From NCBI GenBank assembly GCA_964036665.1, contig OZ038532.1:12232537-12296536 (forward strand): DNA of 64,000 nucleotides, in the 5' to 3' direction. This document shows positions 54,691 through 64,000 of the stretch, one piece after another. The first letter of the stretch is position 1. The number at the start of each line of letters is the position of its first letter. Made by a program: the position numbers and the translations under genes. The notes beneath the pieces were generated by a model. It was given only the letters and a program-made list of their open reading frames with translations, did no database searches and was not told where the DNA came from. The stretch is from Gordius sp. MW1. Lineage: Eukaryota; Nematomorpha; Gordioida; Gordea; Gordiidae.

Positions 54691-54841
54691 TAAAAGAAGG
54701 TATTTTTCTAATTTGCAATTATTTTATGTATATTAAATTAACAAGGAAAGTTAAATTTTATTTCCATCTTAGTTCATTTATTCATCATTATCTCAACCGT
54801 AAATGTAATTCATATGCGTATTCCCTTCCCATGGGCGTAGC

Positions 54842-55986
54842 CATAGACTAATAGACTGCTCATTATACGTACACACGTACCGAAAAAGTGATGCCAATTT
54901 TGACCGCCATTTGTAAGTACTACAACGAGAGAGTCTATTATAACGTTATAATGGGATTCTATATATACTCTCTATTTTTTACCCTCTTTCTCACCCGGGG
55001 AGGGGGGGGGTGTTTTGCCCCCCCCCAATTTTTTACCCTCTTTCTGATGCGGGGGAGAGGGAGGGGGGGGGGGGCAGGGGGTGTTTTGCCCCCCTCCCCC
55101 ACTAACTTTTTACCCTCTTTCTGATGCGGGGAGAAGGGGGGGGGGGCAGGGTGTGTTTTGCCCCCCCCCCTAATTTTTTACCCTCTTTCTGATGCCGGGG
55201 AGAGGGAGGGGGGGTGATAGTCAATTTAAAAAAAAAATATATAAATTTCATTAGAAAATGTTGATTATGACATTTGTCACCACGGTGACCGCAAAAATTC
55301 TTAAAATATTTTGAAAGGGTTAAAAGGGCTTTCCGGCCCCCCGGGTGACAAAGAGGGTAAAAACGAAGAGGAGCGAATTCCACCCTAGCATCAGAAAGAG
55401 GGTAAAAAATTAGGGGGGGGGGCAAAACACCCCTCTCCCCGGGTGAGAAAGAGGGTAAAAAATAATGGGCCCCCCCTCTCCCCCGCATCAGAAAGAGGGT
55501 AAAAAATTAGGGGGGGGGGGGGAGGCAAAACACCCCCTCCCCTTCCTCCCCAAGTGAGAAAGAGGGTAAAAAATTAGGGGGGGGGGCAAAACACCCCCCC
55601 CCCCCCTCTCCGGGTGAGAAAGAGGGTAAAAAATAAGGGGGGGGCAAAACACCCCCTCCCCTCCATCCCCGGGTGAGAAAGAGGATAAAAAATTAGGGGG
55701 GGGGGGGCAAAACACCCCCCATGCCCCCCCCCCCCTCTCCCCCGCATCAGAAAGAGGGTAAAAAATTGGGGGGGGGGCAAAACACCCCCCTGCCCCCCTC
55801 TCCCCCGCATCGGAAATAGGGTAAAAAATTAGGGCCTCCCCGGGTGAGAAAGAGGGTAAAAAATAGAGAGTATATATAGAATCCCATTATAACGTCAGAA
55901 GAGACTCTCTCGTTGTAGTACTTACAAATGGCGGTCAAAATTGGCATCTCTTTTTCAAAGCGAATGAGCAGTCTATTTAGTCTATG
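54842..55986. mobile_element. P/THAP-type foldback element copy 3 with G/C minisatellite
   Basis: Ends CATAGACTAATAGACTGCTC and GAGCAGTCTATTTAGTCTATG, with an exact 8-bp target duplication GGCGTAGC (54834-54841 and 55987-55994). It sits inside a GGCGTAGCC MITE end. Outer arms of about 130 bp are inverted copies (GACCGCCATTTGTAAGTACTA...). Each arm runs into tandem units with TTTTTTACCCTCTTTCT, G runs and GTTTTGCCCCCCC (left 54975-55215; inverted, right 55330-55860). The centre is about 110 bp. There is no transposase. Confidence 0.88.
54975..55860. repeat. Inverted minisatellite arrays of the foldback
   Basis: Units of about 65-75 bp combine TTTTTTACCCTCTTTC, a GATGCGGGG or CACCCGGGG variant, a run of 7-14 G, then GTTTTGCCCCCC. 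Four units on the left face about seven inverted units on the right. G-run lengths vary from unit to unit. The G-rich strand changes at the centre. Confidence 0.85.
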
Positions 55987-56092
55987 GGCGTAGCCAATTT
56001 AGGCTAGAATGGGGCAGTTTAGGTAAGGCAAAAAATGTTTTTTAGATCATAAATTTTTAGATTTAGAGGGGGAGCAGCTGCCCATTTTCCCC
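55987..56092. mobile_element. GGCGTAGCC MITE, copy 5 (split by the P/THAP foldback)
   Basis: CATGGGCGTAGC at 54830-54841 continues as GTAGCCAATTTAGG at 55990 once the foldback is removed. The right end near 56092 is poorly defined. Confidence 0.55.
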
Positions 56093-56769
56093 ATTTATAC
56101 CCTCTTCCAATATTGAGTCAATTTATTGTAAAATTCTTTATTTATATATCATTTACAAATTTAAAAACAAATTTTAAAATTGATCTTTTCTTCAAAAGTA
56201 TGACAGCTTTTGCATTTTATCAATAACCTAAAATCTTTATCATAGAATGGTGGAAAAGCTATGAAGCCAACTACGTAATTAAAAACATTACACCTTAAAT
56301 AAGTGTTTTAAAAGTTTATTAGGCTTATTTAAAGAAGGCCCGACGAAGCAAATAATGATAACTCAATTATCATGCCATAGGACACAATTTAAATTAGAGA
56401 TTAGTTTGACTAAATTATACCTATACAGATATAAAACGTTTTCGTTCTTATTAGAGCTCATCAGTATGCCATAGTTAATTTTCTAGTAACATAGTAATCG
56501 AGAAAGGTGTATATAAGGCCAAATTAGATTGAGTTTACGTTTATGGTGGTTAAGAATAAATCTCTATAACCCACCATAATTGTGGCGTAAATGATATTTG
56601 TTGTATTGATTCACGGTTACCACCCGTCGTAAATCGGGCCTTCTTTACATAAACCCGAACTGGAATCGTATTTAAATCCTATTTCAACAATATAATAAAG
56701 CAAATTTTATTAGGCTTATATAGTTTTATGTATCCCTAAGTGCCACTTGTAAAATTTTCCCCCTGTAGG
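56093..56769. other. AT-rich spacer with one dispersed repeat
   Basis: 56440-56545 is the reverse complement of 26394-26510 (both include GAGCTCATCAGTATGCCATAG). The flanking sequence shows nothing else recognised. Confidence 0.45.
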
Positions 56770-58517
56770 TAGTGTTGTGACGGGCGCGCTAGAGAGCGCC
56801 TTTATACAGTCTGCTGACGGGGTATTGTAGTCTTAAGAAAAAGAAGCCACACCCACACTGTTTGTCTCCTTTTCGGGTGAAGACATTTAGTGTGGGTGTG
56901 TTGAATATAGTGTTGTAATGCGGCGCGCCATTTTACACCCACGCCTTAATAGAAAGAAAGAGACTTAGAAGCCACACCCTTATAAAGGTCCCTCGTAAGA
57001 CGCGCTTTCCTAGTGTAAGGTCCAATTTTTTACTAATTTCCTCCCCCATGGTCCTAAATTGTAGAAAATAGAACCGCCACATGTGCCACTATATTAGTTA
57101 CATTAACCATCACATTGATGAAACAAATAAGGCATGAGGGTTGTACTATTTACTTTTTTTTAACATAAAATAGCAACACTGTGGATAAATCAGTGGCGTA
57201 AATGAGGGGGGGGGGGGGAATAGGAACATGAAAAGTTTTTTGATTAATAACTAAATTAAATGGGTTAAAATATTATAGTTTAGTTACATCAAAGACTTTA
57301 AGACACTTATAAAAACCTAGAAACATAAGAAGGATTTTTTGAAGGAGGGGGTTATAAAATTTTCATGGGTAAATTTTTTTGTAACTATTTTTTTGGATAA
57401 AAATGATTTTTTGAAATAAAATGTATGTGTGCTTTTACTTGTTACAGATAAAAATTAGACGAAAGATAATTTATAATTTGTGTAAAATTTACAAGGCCTT
57501 AAGAACATTATATTTTGGAGGGGCATAACAAAAACACCAAGTTTAGATACAATTTATTTGATATTGTAACCCTCCCTTCCGGTTACACCCACCCCCCCCC
57601 CCCCAAAAAAAAAAAAAAATTAAACAATCCTGCGTACGCCCCTGACTAAGCACAACCACAGCACACATCGTGTTGAGTTGATGATGATGACAATAACAAC
57701 TAGCTAGCTAACACCCCCTTAGCATATATCTAAGGGTCTATCGGGTCTCTATGAAAAAATAATAGACTAGCTAATGATCGGTATTCAACACACCCACACT
57801 CAATGTCTTCACCAGAAAAGGAGACTACAGTGTGGATGTGGCTATTTTTCATAAGACTACAATACCCCCTCAGCACACCCTAGGGCGCGCTATCTAGCGC
57901 GCCCCGTCACAACACTAGTTAAATACCGACCACTCTATTATTTTTTCATAGAGACCCGATGAACCATTAGATATATGCTAAGGGGGTGTTAGCTAGTTGT
58001 TACTGTCATCATCACCCAGTGGCGTAAGCAAGGGGGTGGTTTTGGGGTTTAAACCCCCCCCCCCTTGGATTTCGGAAAAAATGTTTTTTATTTTCTAATA
58101 TCGCATTATATAATAATATTAAGAAATAAGTGTTACTTAATTAATTATGAGCACTTATATTCAACAACCATTAAGTGTTTTTACGCGTTAATATAATTTT
58201 TCAGAATTTTCCTTGTGGTTATAAAACGTAAGCATTTCATTTGAGTTCCTCGATCAATTTGAATAAAAGAAAAGGCATAATATTTAAATTTTGTGTCAAA
58301 AAAGTTAATCATGTAGAACAAGAACCTGCTGTTGGTAAGATTTTTAAAGATAATAATTTTAGATTTAGTTCATTTGGAACAAGGGTCTTGCTGTTTAAAA
58401 TCTAAATTTGGCTGGAAAAACTCACATGGATGCTATATTATGTATATCCATGGGCGTAGCCAGGTTTTAGGGGGCGAAACGTTTAAAAGTTCAATTAAGG
58501 GGGGGGGGGGGCAAAAC

Positions 58518-58979
58518 CATAGACTACATACACTGCCCATGTCATATGTTCCATATGGCAAATTGTGTGTGAAATTTGCCTCCATTTTGATGAACACTAC
58601 CGTCCTATATCACATAATGGCGTTTTGCGCTGTGCCGTTTTGTTCGAACATAAGAGGTAAAAAAAAAAGGTTTTGATTCCATAAATAAGTAAGATAATAC
58701 AAAAATATATGATATTTTTAAAAAAATTTAATATCATTACAGTTTTTACATTTTTAATTTTTATGAAATGTGTCAATAAAATATTTTTTAAAAATATCAT
58801 ATATTTTGTAATATCTTACTTATTTATGGAATCAAAACCTTTTTTCTTTACCTCTCCTGTTCGAACAAAACGGCACAGCGCACAACGCTATTATGTGATA
58901 TAAGACGGTAGTGTTCATCAAAATGGCGGAAAAACACACACACATTTTATACCGTGATGAGCAGTCTATGTAGTCTATG
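58518..58979. mobile_element. P/THAP-type foldback element copy 4
   Basis: Ends CATAGACTACATACACTGCC and AGCAGTCTATGTAGTCTATG, with an exact 8-bp duplication GGCAAAAC (58510-58517 and 58980-58987). The two halves are inverted copies of each other. Each arm encodes the same THAP-domain start (see next entry), reading towards the centre. It is 462 bp in all. Confidence 0.9.
58617..58920. pseudogene. Mirrored THAP-domain start (transposase remnant)
   Basis: On the plus strand from 58617 the frame reads MAFCAVPFCSNIRGKKKRF and stops. On the minus strand the mirror arm reads IIALCAVPFCSNRRGKEKRF (about 58908 to 58835). The C-x-V-P-x-C-S-N pattern is the first half of the C2CH THAP zinc finger, the DNA-binding domain of P-element transposases and THAP proteins. 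Only about 20 residues remain on either side. Confidence 0.75.
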
Positions 58980-60299
58980 GGCAAAACATAATTTTTTTTA
59001 GTTTTTAAGGGTATTTGCATTGAACATTATTTTTTGTCATTTAGGGGGGGGGGCGGCCACCCTGGCTACCCCATGTATAGATCTTTAATAAAATTGCATA
59101 TAAAGATTTTATTATAAATTTTTTCGATATTTAAAGAAAAAATTTGAAACCCCCTCCCCCAAAAAAAATAAAATCCTGCGTACGCCCCTGTCATCATCAA
59201 CACGATGTGTGCTGTTGTGCGTGCAGTCAAATTTGTTAATCTAAGCTATCCTATCTATAAAATGTAAACTAATATTGAATTAACTAAGATAAGACTTTGC
59301 TAATACGATAGAAGGTACAGGACAGGGCATTGAACTTTGACTTTTATTATAACAATTAAGCCAGGGGCGTACGCAGGATTGTATATTTGGGGGGGGGGGG
59401 GGGGAAGGGGTAGGGTTAAAATATTAAATAAATTTTATCTAAGCTCAATCTAAGCTTGGTGTTTTTATTATACCCCTCCAAAAAAATAATGTTCCTAAGC
59501 CCTTGTAATTTTTACACAAATTATAAATTATTTTTATCTATCGACTAATTTTTATCTGTATTAAGTAAAAGCACAACAAACATTTTATTCGAAAAAAATT
59601 AGGGAGGGGTTAGTTTTCAGGTTAGAACCCCTTCCATGATTTTAAATTTATATAATTTTTTTATTGTATATTTAATAAAAAATTAATATTTGCTGGAATT
59701 TTACTTTTAGTATTTTATTATTTTTACGCTATTGTCAATTTAAACGTTTAGAAAAAAAATCATTTTTATCCAAAAAAAATAGTTACAAAAAAAAATTTAA
59801 CCATGAAAACTTTAAACCCCCTTGTTCAAAAAATTGAAGTTACGCCTATGGTATATATTATGTTTCTAGGTTTTTATAAGTGTCTTAAAGTCTTTGATGT
59901 AAATAAACTATAATATTTTAACCCATTTCATTTAGTTATTAATCAAAAAACTTTTCAGTAATTTCCGGTCCCCCCCCCTCATTTACGTTACTGATTTATC
60001 CTGAGTGTTGCTATTTTATGTTAAAAAAGGTAAATAGTTATAAAGTACCCCCTCCCCCACATGCCTTATTTGTTTCATCAATGTGATAATTAAGTAACTA
60101 ATGTAAGTAATGGCACATGTGGCAGTTCTATTTTCTATAATTTAAGACCATGGGGGAGGAAATTAGTAAAAAAAGGGACCTTATACTAGGGAAGCGCGTC
60201 TTACGATGGACCATTATACGGGTGTGGCTTCTTAGTCTCTGTCTTCCTATTAAAGCACTTGTCTAAAATGGCGCGCTGCAAAACATCACTACCTGTAGG

Positions 60300-60485
60300 T
60301 CGCCTTTTAAAAAATAGAAGATCTCCTCTGATCGCGAATTATTAATTTTTTATTTTTACAATATTTTATTAACATTATAACACATACATATTATTTACCA
60401 TATCGGTGAAAAAAAAATATATTAAAATACATTTTTTACGGACTCGGGCCCGGCTTTGTATAAAATTAGCGGGCCGGGCCCGGGC
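60300..60485. repeat. AT-rich spacer ending in GGGCCCGGGC hAT patch
   Basis: 60440-60485 carries CGGGCCCGGC and GGGCCGGGCCCGGGC, the subterminal repeats of the GGGCC-type hAT family, directly before hAT copy B. No ends are paired. Confidence 0.45.
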
Positions 60486-62222
60486 TAGTGTTTCGTTCTC
60501 GTCTCGTCTCGAAAGCAAAATCTCGTCTCGGGTGCGATTATTAATCTCGTCTCGGCCTAGAAAAATCGAGATCTCGTTCGTCTCGTCTAGACTTTTAAAA
60601 ATAATATACCATATTAATTTTTTTCTGGATCTTATAAATTATTTCTAAGATAAAAATTGGTTATAATGGAACCAATTTTTTATCTCAAACCTTAAAACAC
60701 AAGCTAGATGAGTAACTTAAGGTAGGAAACATTAATAGAGGTGTTATATACTACTTGAATCGAAGGTGTAAAGTTGCTAAACAATAACTTTTATTTCCTG
60801 GCTAAGGCTCAATAAAAGGATAAAGTTTAATAATATCATCATATTTTAACATAATGAAATTATTGAGATCTTATATAATAACGTTAAAATAATAACAAAA
60901 ATGCGAGAGTAAACTTTTAAAAACATTAAAACATTATCATTATTTATAACAAGTAATTATCTGAACATTGCAAATACAATAAAGTAGGCATTATTGTTGG
61001 AAGAACATAAAAGTTTTGAGATCTTACGTTAATTGCACATATATAATAATTTAATTAAAGTTTGTAAAATTTAAACAATTCTATTATAGTGTGACTATAT
61101 AACAAAGTATTTACTTATTCCATTTATTATTAATTTTCGCATAAAATAATTACGTATTAAAAAAGCTTATGTTCATATATTTTAATTTATTGATAAATTG
61201 CAGCATTTTGCAAGAAATTCAATTTTGAATGCATCTGCCAATCCTACATTTTGACGTAAAATGTTATGTGATGGGTTGAAAATTGTTGAGGTGTGCCATG
61301 AGTTTAGGCATAGCAAGCTCCTGACAGATTCATGAGTTAATCTTTTGCGATGTTTTTGAATAGTCAGAGACGCCTTTGAAAACAATCTTTCGGAAGGCAC
61401 CGAGGTCGCAAGGGTGTTCAGAAAATCTCTAGCCATTGCTGCTAAATTGGGATAATTATTTTTGTTCATCAACTAATTGTTTAATATATACAATTATTTA
61501 GTCATTTTTGAAAGAATATGTTTGATATATAATAACTGTTAAATGCTTTGATTTTCTGAAGCATCTAGGTTGGCTGAAAAAAGTTTTTGGGCAGTTTAAT
61601 TCCTTATTAACCTGAGTAGGGTAAAGATTATAGTAATCCTTATGATGATAACGTTTAAGTTGTCGTTGAAGATCTAAAGTATTACCATCAGTCATTTTTA
61701 CTGCTTTAAAGCACAATTTACACTTCCCCATTTTATTTGATTCATCCTTGGATACTGTGAAATGTTTAAGCAGCCTGCTCATTTTTGAGTTGGAAGATGA
61801 ACTTGTTGCATAAACTCATTATAGGTCTAGAATTTTAATATTATATAACAATGCTATAGAATAAGTAATAAATACATAATTAATTGTTCATGTACCTTAA
61901 GGGCCACTAATACAATGTCGCCTACTGCAAGATTATATTACAAATTTGAAATTTGCGCGAAGCGGATAATTAGGTGCGTAAGAAATTTAGTAACAAAAGT
62001 TTCAAATACATATTAATTTGCATTTAATATCCTAAATGTGAATCACAGTAAATTAAAATTCTTAATTAGTTATATTAAGTCTCGATAGTTAAAAATAAAA
62101 ATTAGAGCCGAGATCTCGCTGATAAAATCTCGTCTCGTCTCGAGGTAAAAATTCTCGTCTCTATCTCGACTCAATAAATTCTCTTCGAGACGGAGATATT
62201 TCTCGGTTTTTCCGCATCACTA
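60486..62222 (-). mobile_element. GAGACG-type hAT element copy B (internally deleted)
   Basis: It starts TAGTGTTTCGTTCTCGTC and ends CCGCATCACTA, with CTCGTCTCG subterminal arrays at both ends. It is the reverse-oriented, uninterrupted relative of copy A. At 1.74 kb it keeps a BED finger and a dimerisation C-terminus but no catalytic middle. Flanks (GCCCGGGC / TTAATTAG) do not form a duplication. Confidence 0.82.
61182..61782 (-). pseudogene. hAT transposase ends of copy B
   Basis: The minus-strand frame 61782-61498 gives a BED zinc finger (MSRLLKHFTVSKDESNKMGK, CKLCFKAVK, QLKRYHHKDYYNLYP). A second frame, 61472-61182, gives the hAT dimerisation region (AMARDFLNTLATSVPSERLF then THESVRSLLCLNSW). 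The RNase H-like core between them is missing, so the product could bind DNA and dimerise but not cut. Confidence 0.82.
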
Positions 62223-62225
62223 TTA

Positions 62226-62945
62226 ATTAGACATGGAATACTTGGAGTAGTCTTTTTCTTTCTCCTTCTTCCATCATGACTGCCAGGATTTTGTTCATAC
62301 CCAAGACGATTTTTTCCCACGTGAGCGTTCAAATCGCTCTTAATGATTAGTTTTTCTCTCTATCGCGCTTCTTGTATATTTTTTTCTAAGAAAGCGATGG
62401 AAATGTCTATCTATGTTTTCATACACACAGAACCCGTAGGAAGCCTTTTTATCTGCATTCTTCACCCACATCAACCCATCTGAACATCTTTTGAATTTTA
62501 CTATTTTTATTTAAAGTCGGGTAGTATAATACCGACCCGGTCATTATGATTTAGTGACCCAATTTATTATAACGCGCATCTCTCCCCTAACTACAGGGCT
62601 ATATTTCCATTCGACCCTATCTCATGTAGGCAGCGATGCGTACATTATTTTTTTAAGCATTTGTGCGACGGCGATGCTCTTTCCCGTCAACATGCCCCTA
62701 TTTGAGCATGTTAGTTGTCTTCTATTACAATTTCCTCAACCATGACTCTTAGGCGGTAGTCTAATGTATTTCGTTGCACTTGCGCAAGACAGTTTACGTC
62801 GTTTGTGGAGTACACCCTAACTTTCTGTTGTAAAGTTTAATTTTAAGCTATCTTCATTTTAAATGGATTACAGCCAGTTCCCCACCATACGCTAACCCTC
62901 GTCTTTTGCACAACAACTTGGGGCGGGCGTAGGTAGCGTTGTTAT
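62226..62945 (-). mobile_element. RTE LINE copy 3, 5' part, degenerate
   Basis: It aligns with 19600-20336 on the minus strand. Recognisable stretches are GATTTAGTGACCCA (62550), CATTTGTGCGACGGCGATGC (62658) and the 5' end GGGCGGGCGTAGGTAG (62922). Only the endonuclease region is represented and no frame is open. Confidence 0.65.
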
Positions 62946-63851
62946 TTGTTTTGGTTGTGGACAAAAAAATTGCAGAGTTGTGCTAGTACCAAAATATTTT
63001 ATTTTAATTTTATAGTTTTACAAATTATAAAATTTGCACGAATAAATGTTATTTAATCTATGCGGTTGCATTTTATAATTTGACTATTTCTTGTATTAAT
63101 TTACTATGCTCTAATTAATTTTATATAGTCGTTTCCTACATATTATAGCTGTTATTTTACAGTTTGCATCAATCATTAAAAGTTTTTATTAAACTGAGAG
63201 AGATTTTTCCTGTTAACACAAGATATAAGTTGTCAGTAAAGGATGGAGGGAAGAACAAAGTTGAAGTGGAAGAACAATAATGAAATGGATAGGCACCAAT
63301 TGAAACAATTTGAATGTTATGGAAATGGAGGGAGAAGATGAAAGAGCAGCTGACCCATAAGTACCAAAATTGGCTATGTAAAGTAACACTAGTTACTGGG
63401 GGAAAATTAAGTTTGCATGGATAAAAAGCAATCATAGTAATTCAAAACAAAGCTAAAATAAATAAAGTAGAATTTGGCACCGTCAAAGGAAAAACGAGTC
63501 AGATATTGCTATTTATGTTAATAATGTCCGTTTCTGCACAGCTTATACCACAACATTGATAAATATACAAAATAAATGATGACTATTTAATACGAGTTTA
63601 ACTAAATTCAGGTTCCCTTAATTACAGTATTAAAGACCGTACAAGGAAATAGTATATTTATTCACTACACTTTAAACATTAAAATATTTTTTCCACTTAT
63701 TTAGATAAATTTCTCATTTTTTTAATTTGCCTATTTAGGCGTAGCTGAAGAAATACATTATAAATAACAATAAAGCTAATTTTCTATAAATGCATCCCTT
63801 TTATACCATTTTACATTTTTTTAGAATCTGATGTTTATTTATAATATATAG
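62946..63851. other. Right-edge AT-rich sequence, nothing recognised
   Basis: No repeat or coding block is supported. The minus-strand 88-codon frame at 63169-63435 has no family features and is likely chance. Confidence 0.35.
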
Positions 63852-63954
63852 GACTTTAAGGCAATGCTGTAAGTCATCCGACAATTTATTTGCTGTTGAT
63901 GATCTTAAAGAATGTAGGATGGCTCTAAAGTTTGATGAGAAGTGTTATTATTGA
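63852..63954 (+). CDS. Possible terminal exon of an unknown gene
   Basis: After a TATATAG acceptor the phase-1 frame reads TLRQCCKSSDNLFAVDDLKE then CRMALKFDEKCYY and stops. The composition (four Cys, acidic/basic mix) looks more coding than the surrounding AT-rich DNA. No family is recognised and no upstream exon was found in the window. Confidence 0.15.
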
Positions 63955-64000
63955 ATTTTTATAATTAATTTCTAACATTAAAATAGAATTTATTAATTTT

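Larger units (their letters stand above)
58449..59075. mobile_element. GGCGTAGCC MITE, copy 6, split by P/THAP foldback
   Basis: It starts CATGGGCGTAGCCAGG and ends CCTGGCTACCCCATG. Without the 462-bp insertion and its duplication it is about 157 bp and matches copies 2 and 4. Confidence 0.85.
56770..60291. mobile_element. hAT-type palindromic element with 8-bp target duplication
   Basis: It starts TAGTGTTGTGACGGGCGCGC and ends GCGCGCTGCAAAACATCACTA. CCTGTAGG stands exactly on both sides (56762-56769 and 60292-60299). Inside, 56908-57640 and 59170-60291 are inverted copies (shared CATGGTCCTAAATTGTAGAA, TAAGTGTCTTAAAGTC, CGTACGCCCCTG). A 135-bp end module (56770-56907) is repeated inverted at 57783-57916. 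No transposase frame is visible. The centre (58449-59075) is a MITE holding a P/THAP foldback. Confidence 0.8.

Noticed and set aside
54975-55860. Regular repeats with spacer-like segments, CRISPR-like at first sight
   Set aside because: Units are tandem and inverted around a centre, G runs vary in length, there are no unique spacers, and the host is eukaryotic. It is the core of a foldback transposon.
55102-55947. Minus-strand frames rich in Pro/Phe and Gly (66-128 codons)
   Set aside because: They are translations of the ACCCTCTTTC/G-run minisatellite and have no domain features.
58617-58920. A host THAP-domain gene
   Set aside because: Only about 20 residues remain on each strand, within a 462-bp foldback with its own target duplication.
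63169-63435. Minus-strand frame of 88 codons
   Set aside because: Its hydrophobic, Phe/Ser-rich composition is expected from AT-rich DNA. There is no motif and no neighbour that supports it.

Overview
The window is AT-rich metazoan nuclear DNA, probably from an invertebrate. It carries a giant spliced gene with GT-AG introns and a dense load of eukaryotic transposons (hAT, P/THAP, piggyBac, mariner, Helitron/Helentron, MULE-like, RTE and CR1-like LINEs, LTR elements). The species cannot be named from the sequence alone. Many introns are extremely short (31-60 nt), while others are swollen by insertions.

Left half (1-30.7 kb, + strand): the 3' two-thirds of one gene encoding bridge-like lipid transfer protein 1 (BLTP1; KIAA1109 / Tweek / LPD-3 family, ending in the FSA_C domain). 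I resolved 49 exons, about 10.6 kb of coding sequence or about 3,500 residues. It enters from the left edge, stops at 30475 and has a poly(A) signal at 30691. All but one of the exon junctions are in phase. Its introns hold a hAT MITE (4340), a Helitron (7803), an RTE LINE split by a hAT element (15.8-20.3 kb), a THAP/P-type MITE (23101), a mariner split by a second LINE (23.7-26.4 kb), and several copies of a GGCGTAGCC-ended MITE.

Middle (30.8-33.3 kb): a piggyBac element whose transposase gene has an intron, all three catalytic Asp motifs and a C-terminal zinc finger, but is broken by two frame disruptions.

Right half (33.3-64 kb): no host gene that I can support. It is a transposon nest. 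The clearest stack is a hAT copy (35138-46613) holding a Helentron-like HINE (35281-37178) and a MULE-like long-TIR element (37891-45750). The MULE-like element holds a P-type element (38195-41841), itself carrying a young non-autonomous LTR element (39175-41274), and a BED-type hAT (42427-45168). Most layers are fixed by exact target-site duplications. Further right are RTE, CR1-like and Ty3/gypsy remnants, a P-type foldback with a purine-rich minisatellite (54842-55986), and a hAT palindrome (56770-60291) holding a MITE that holds a THAP-coding P-type foldback. Last come a second, internally deleted copy of the outer hAT (60486-62222) and another RTE remnant.

The most notable signal is biological rather than genic. 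Several unrelated DNA-transposon families here exist as long inverted-repeat (palindromic) derivatives, and THAP/P-type elements recur at least four times with 8-bp target duplications.
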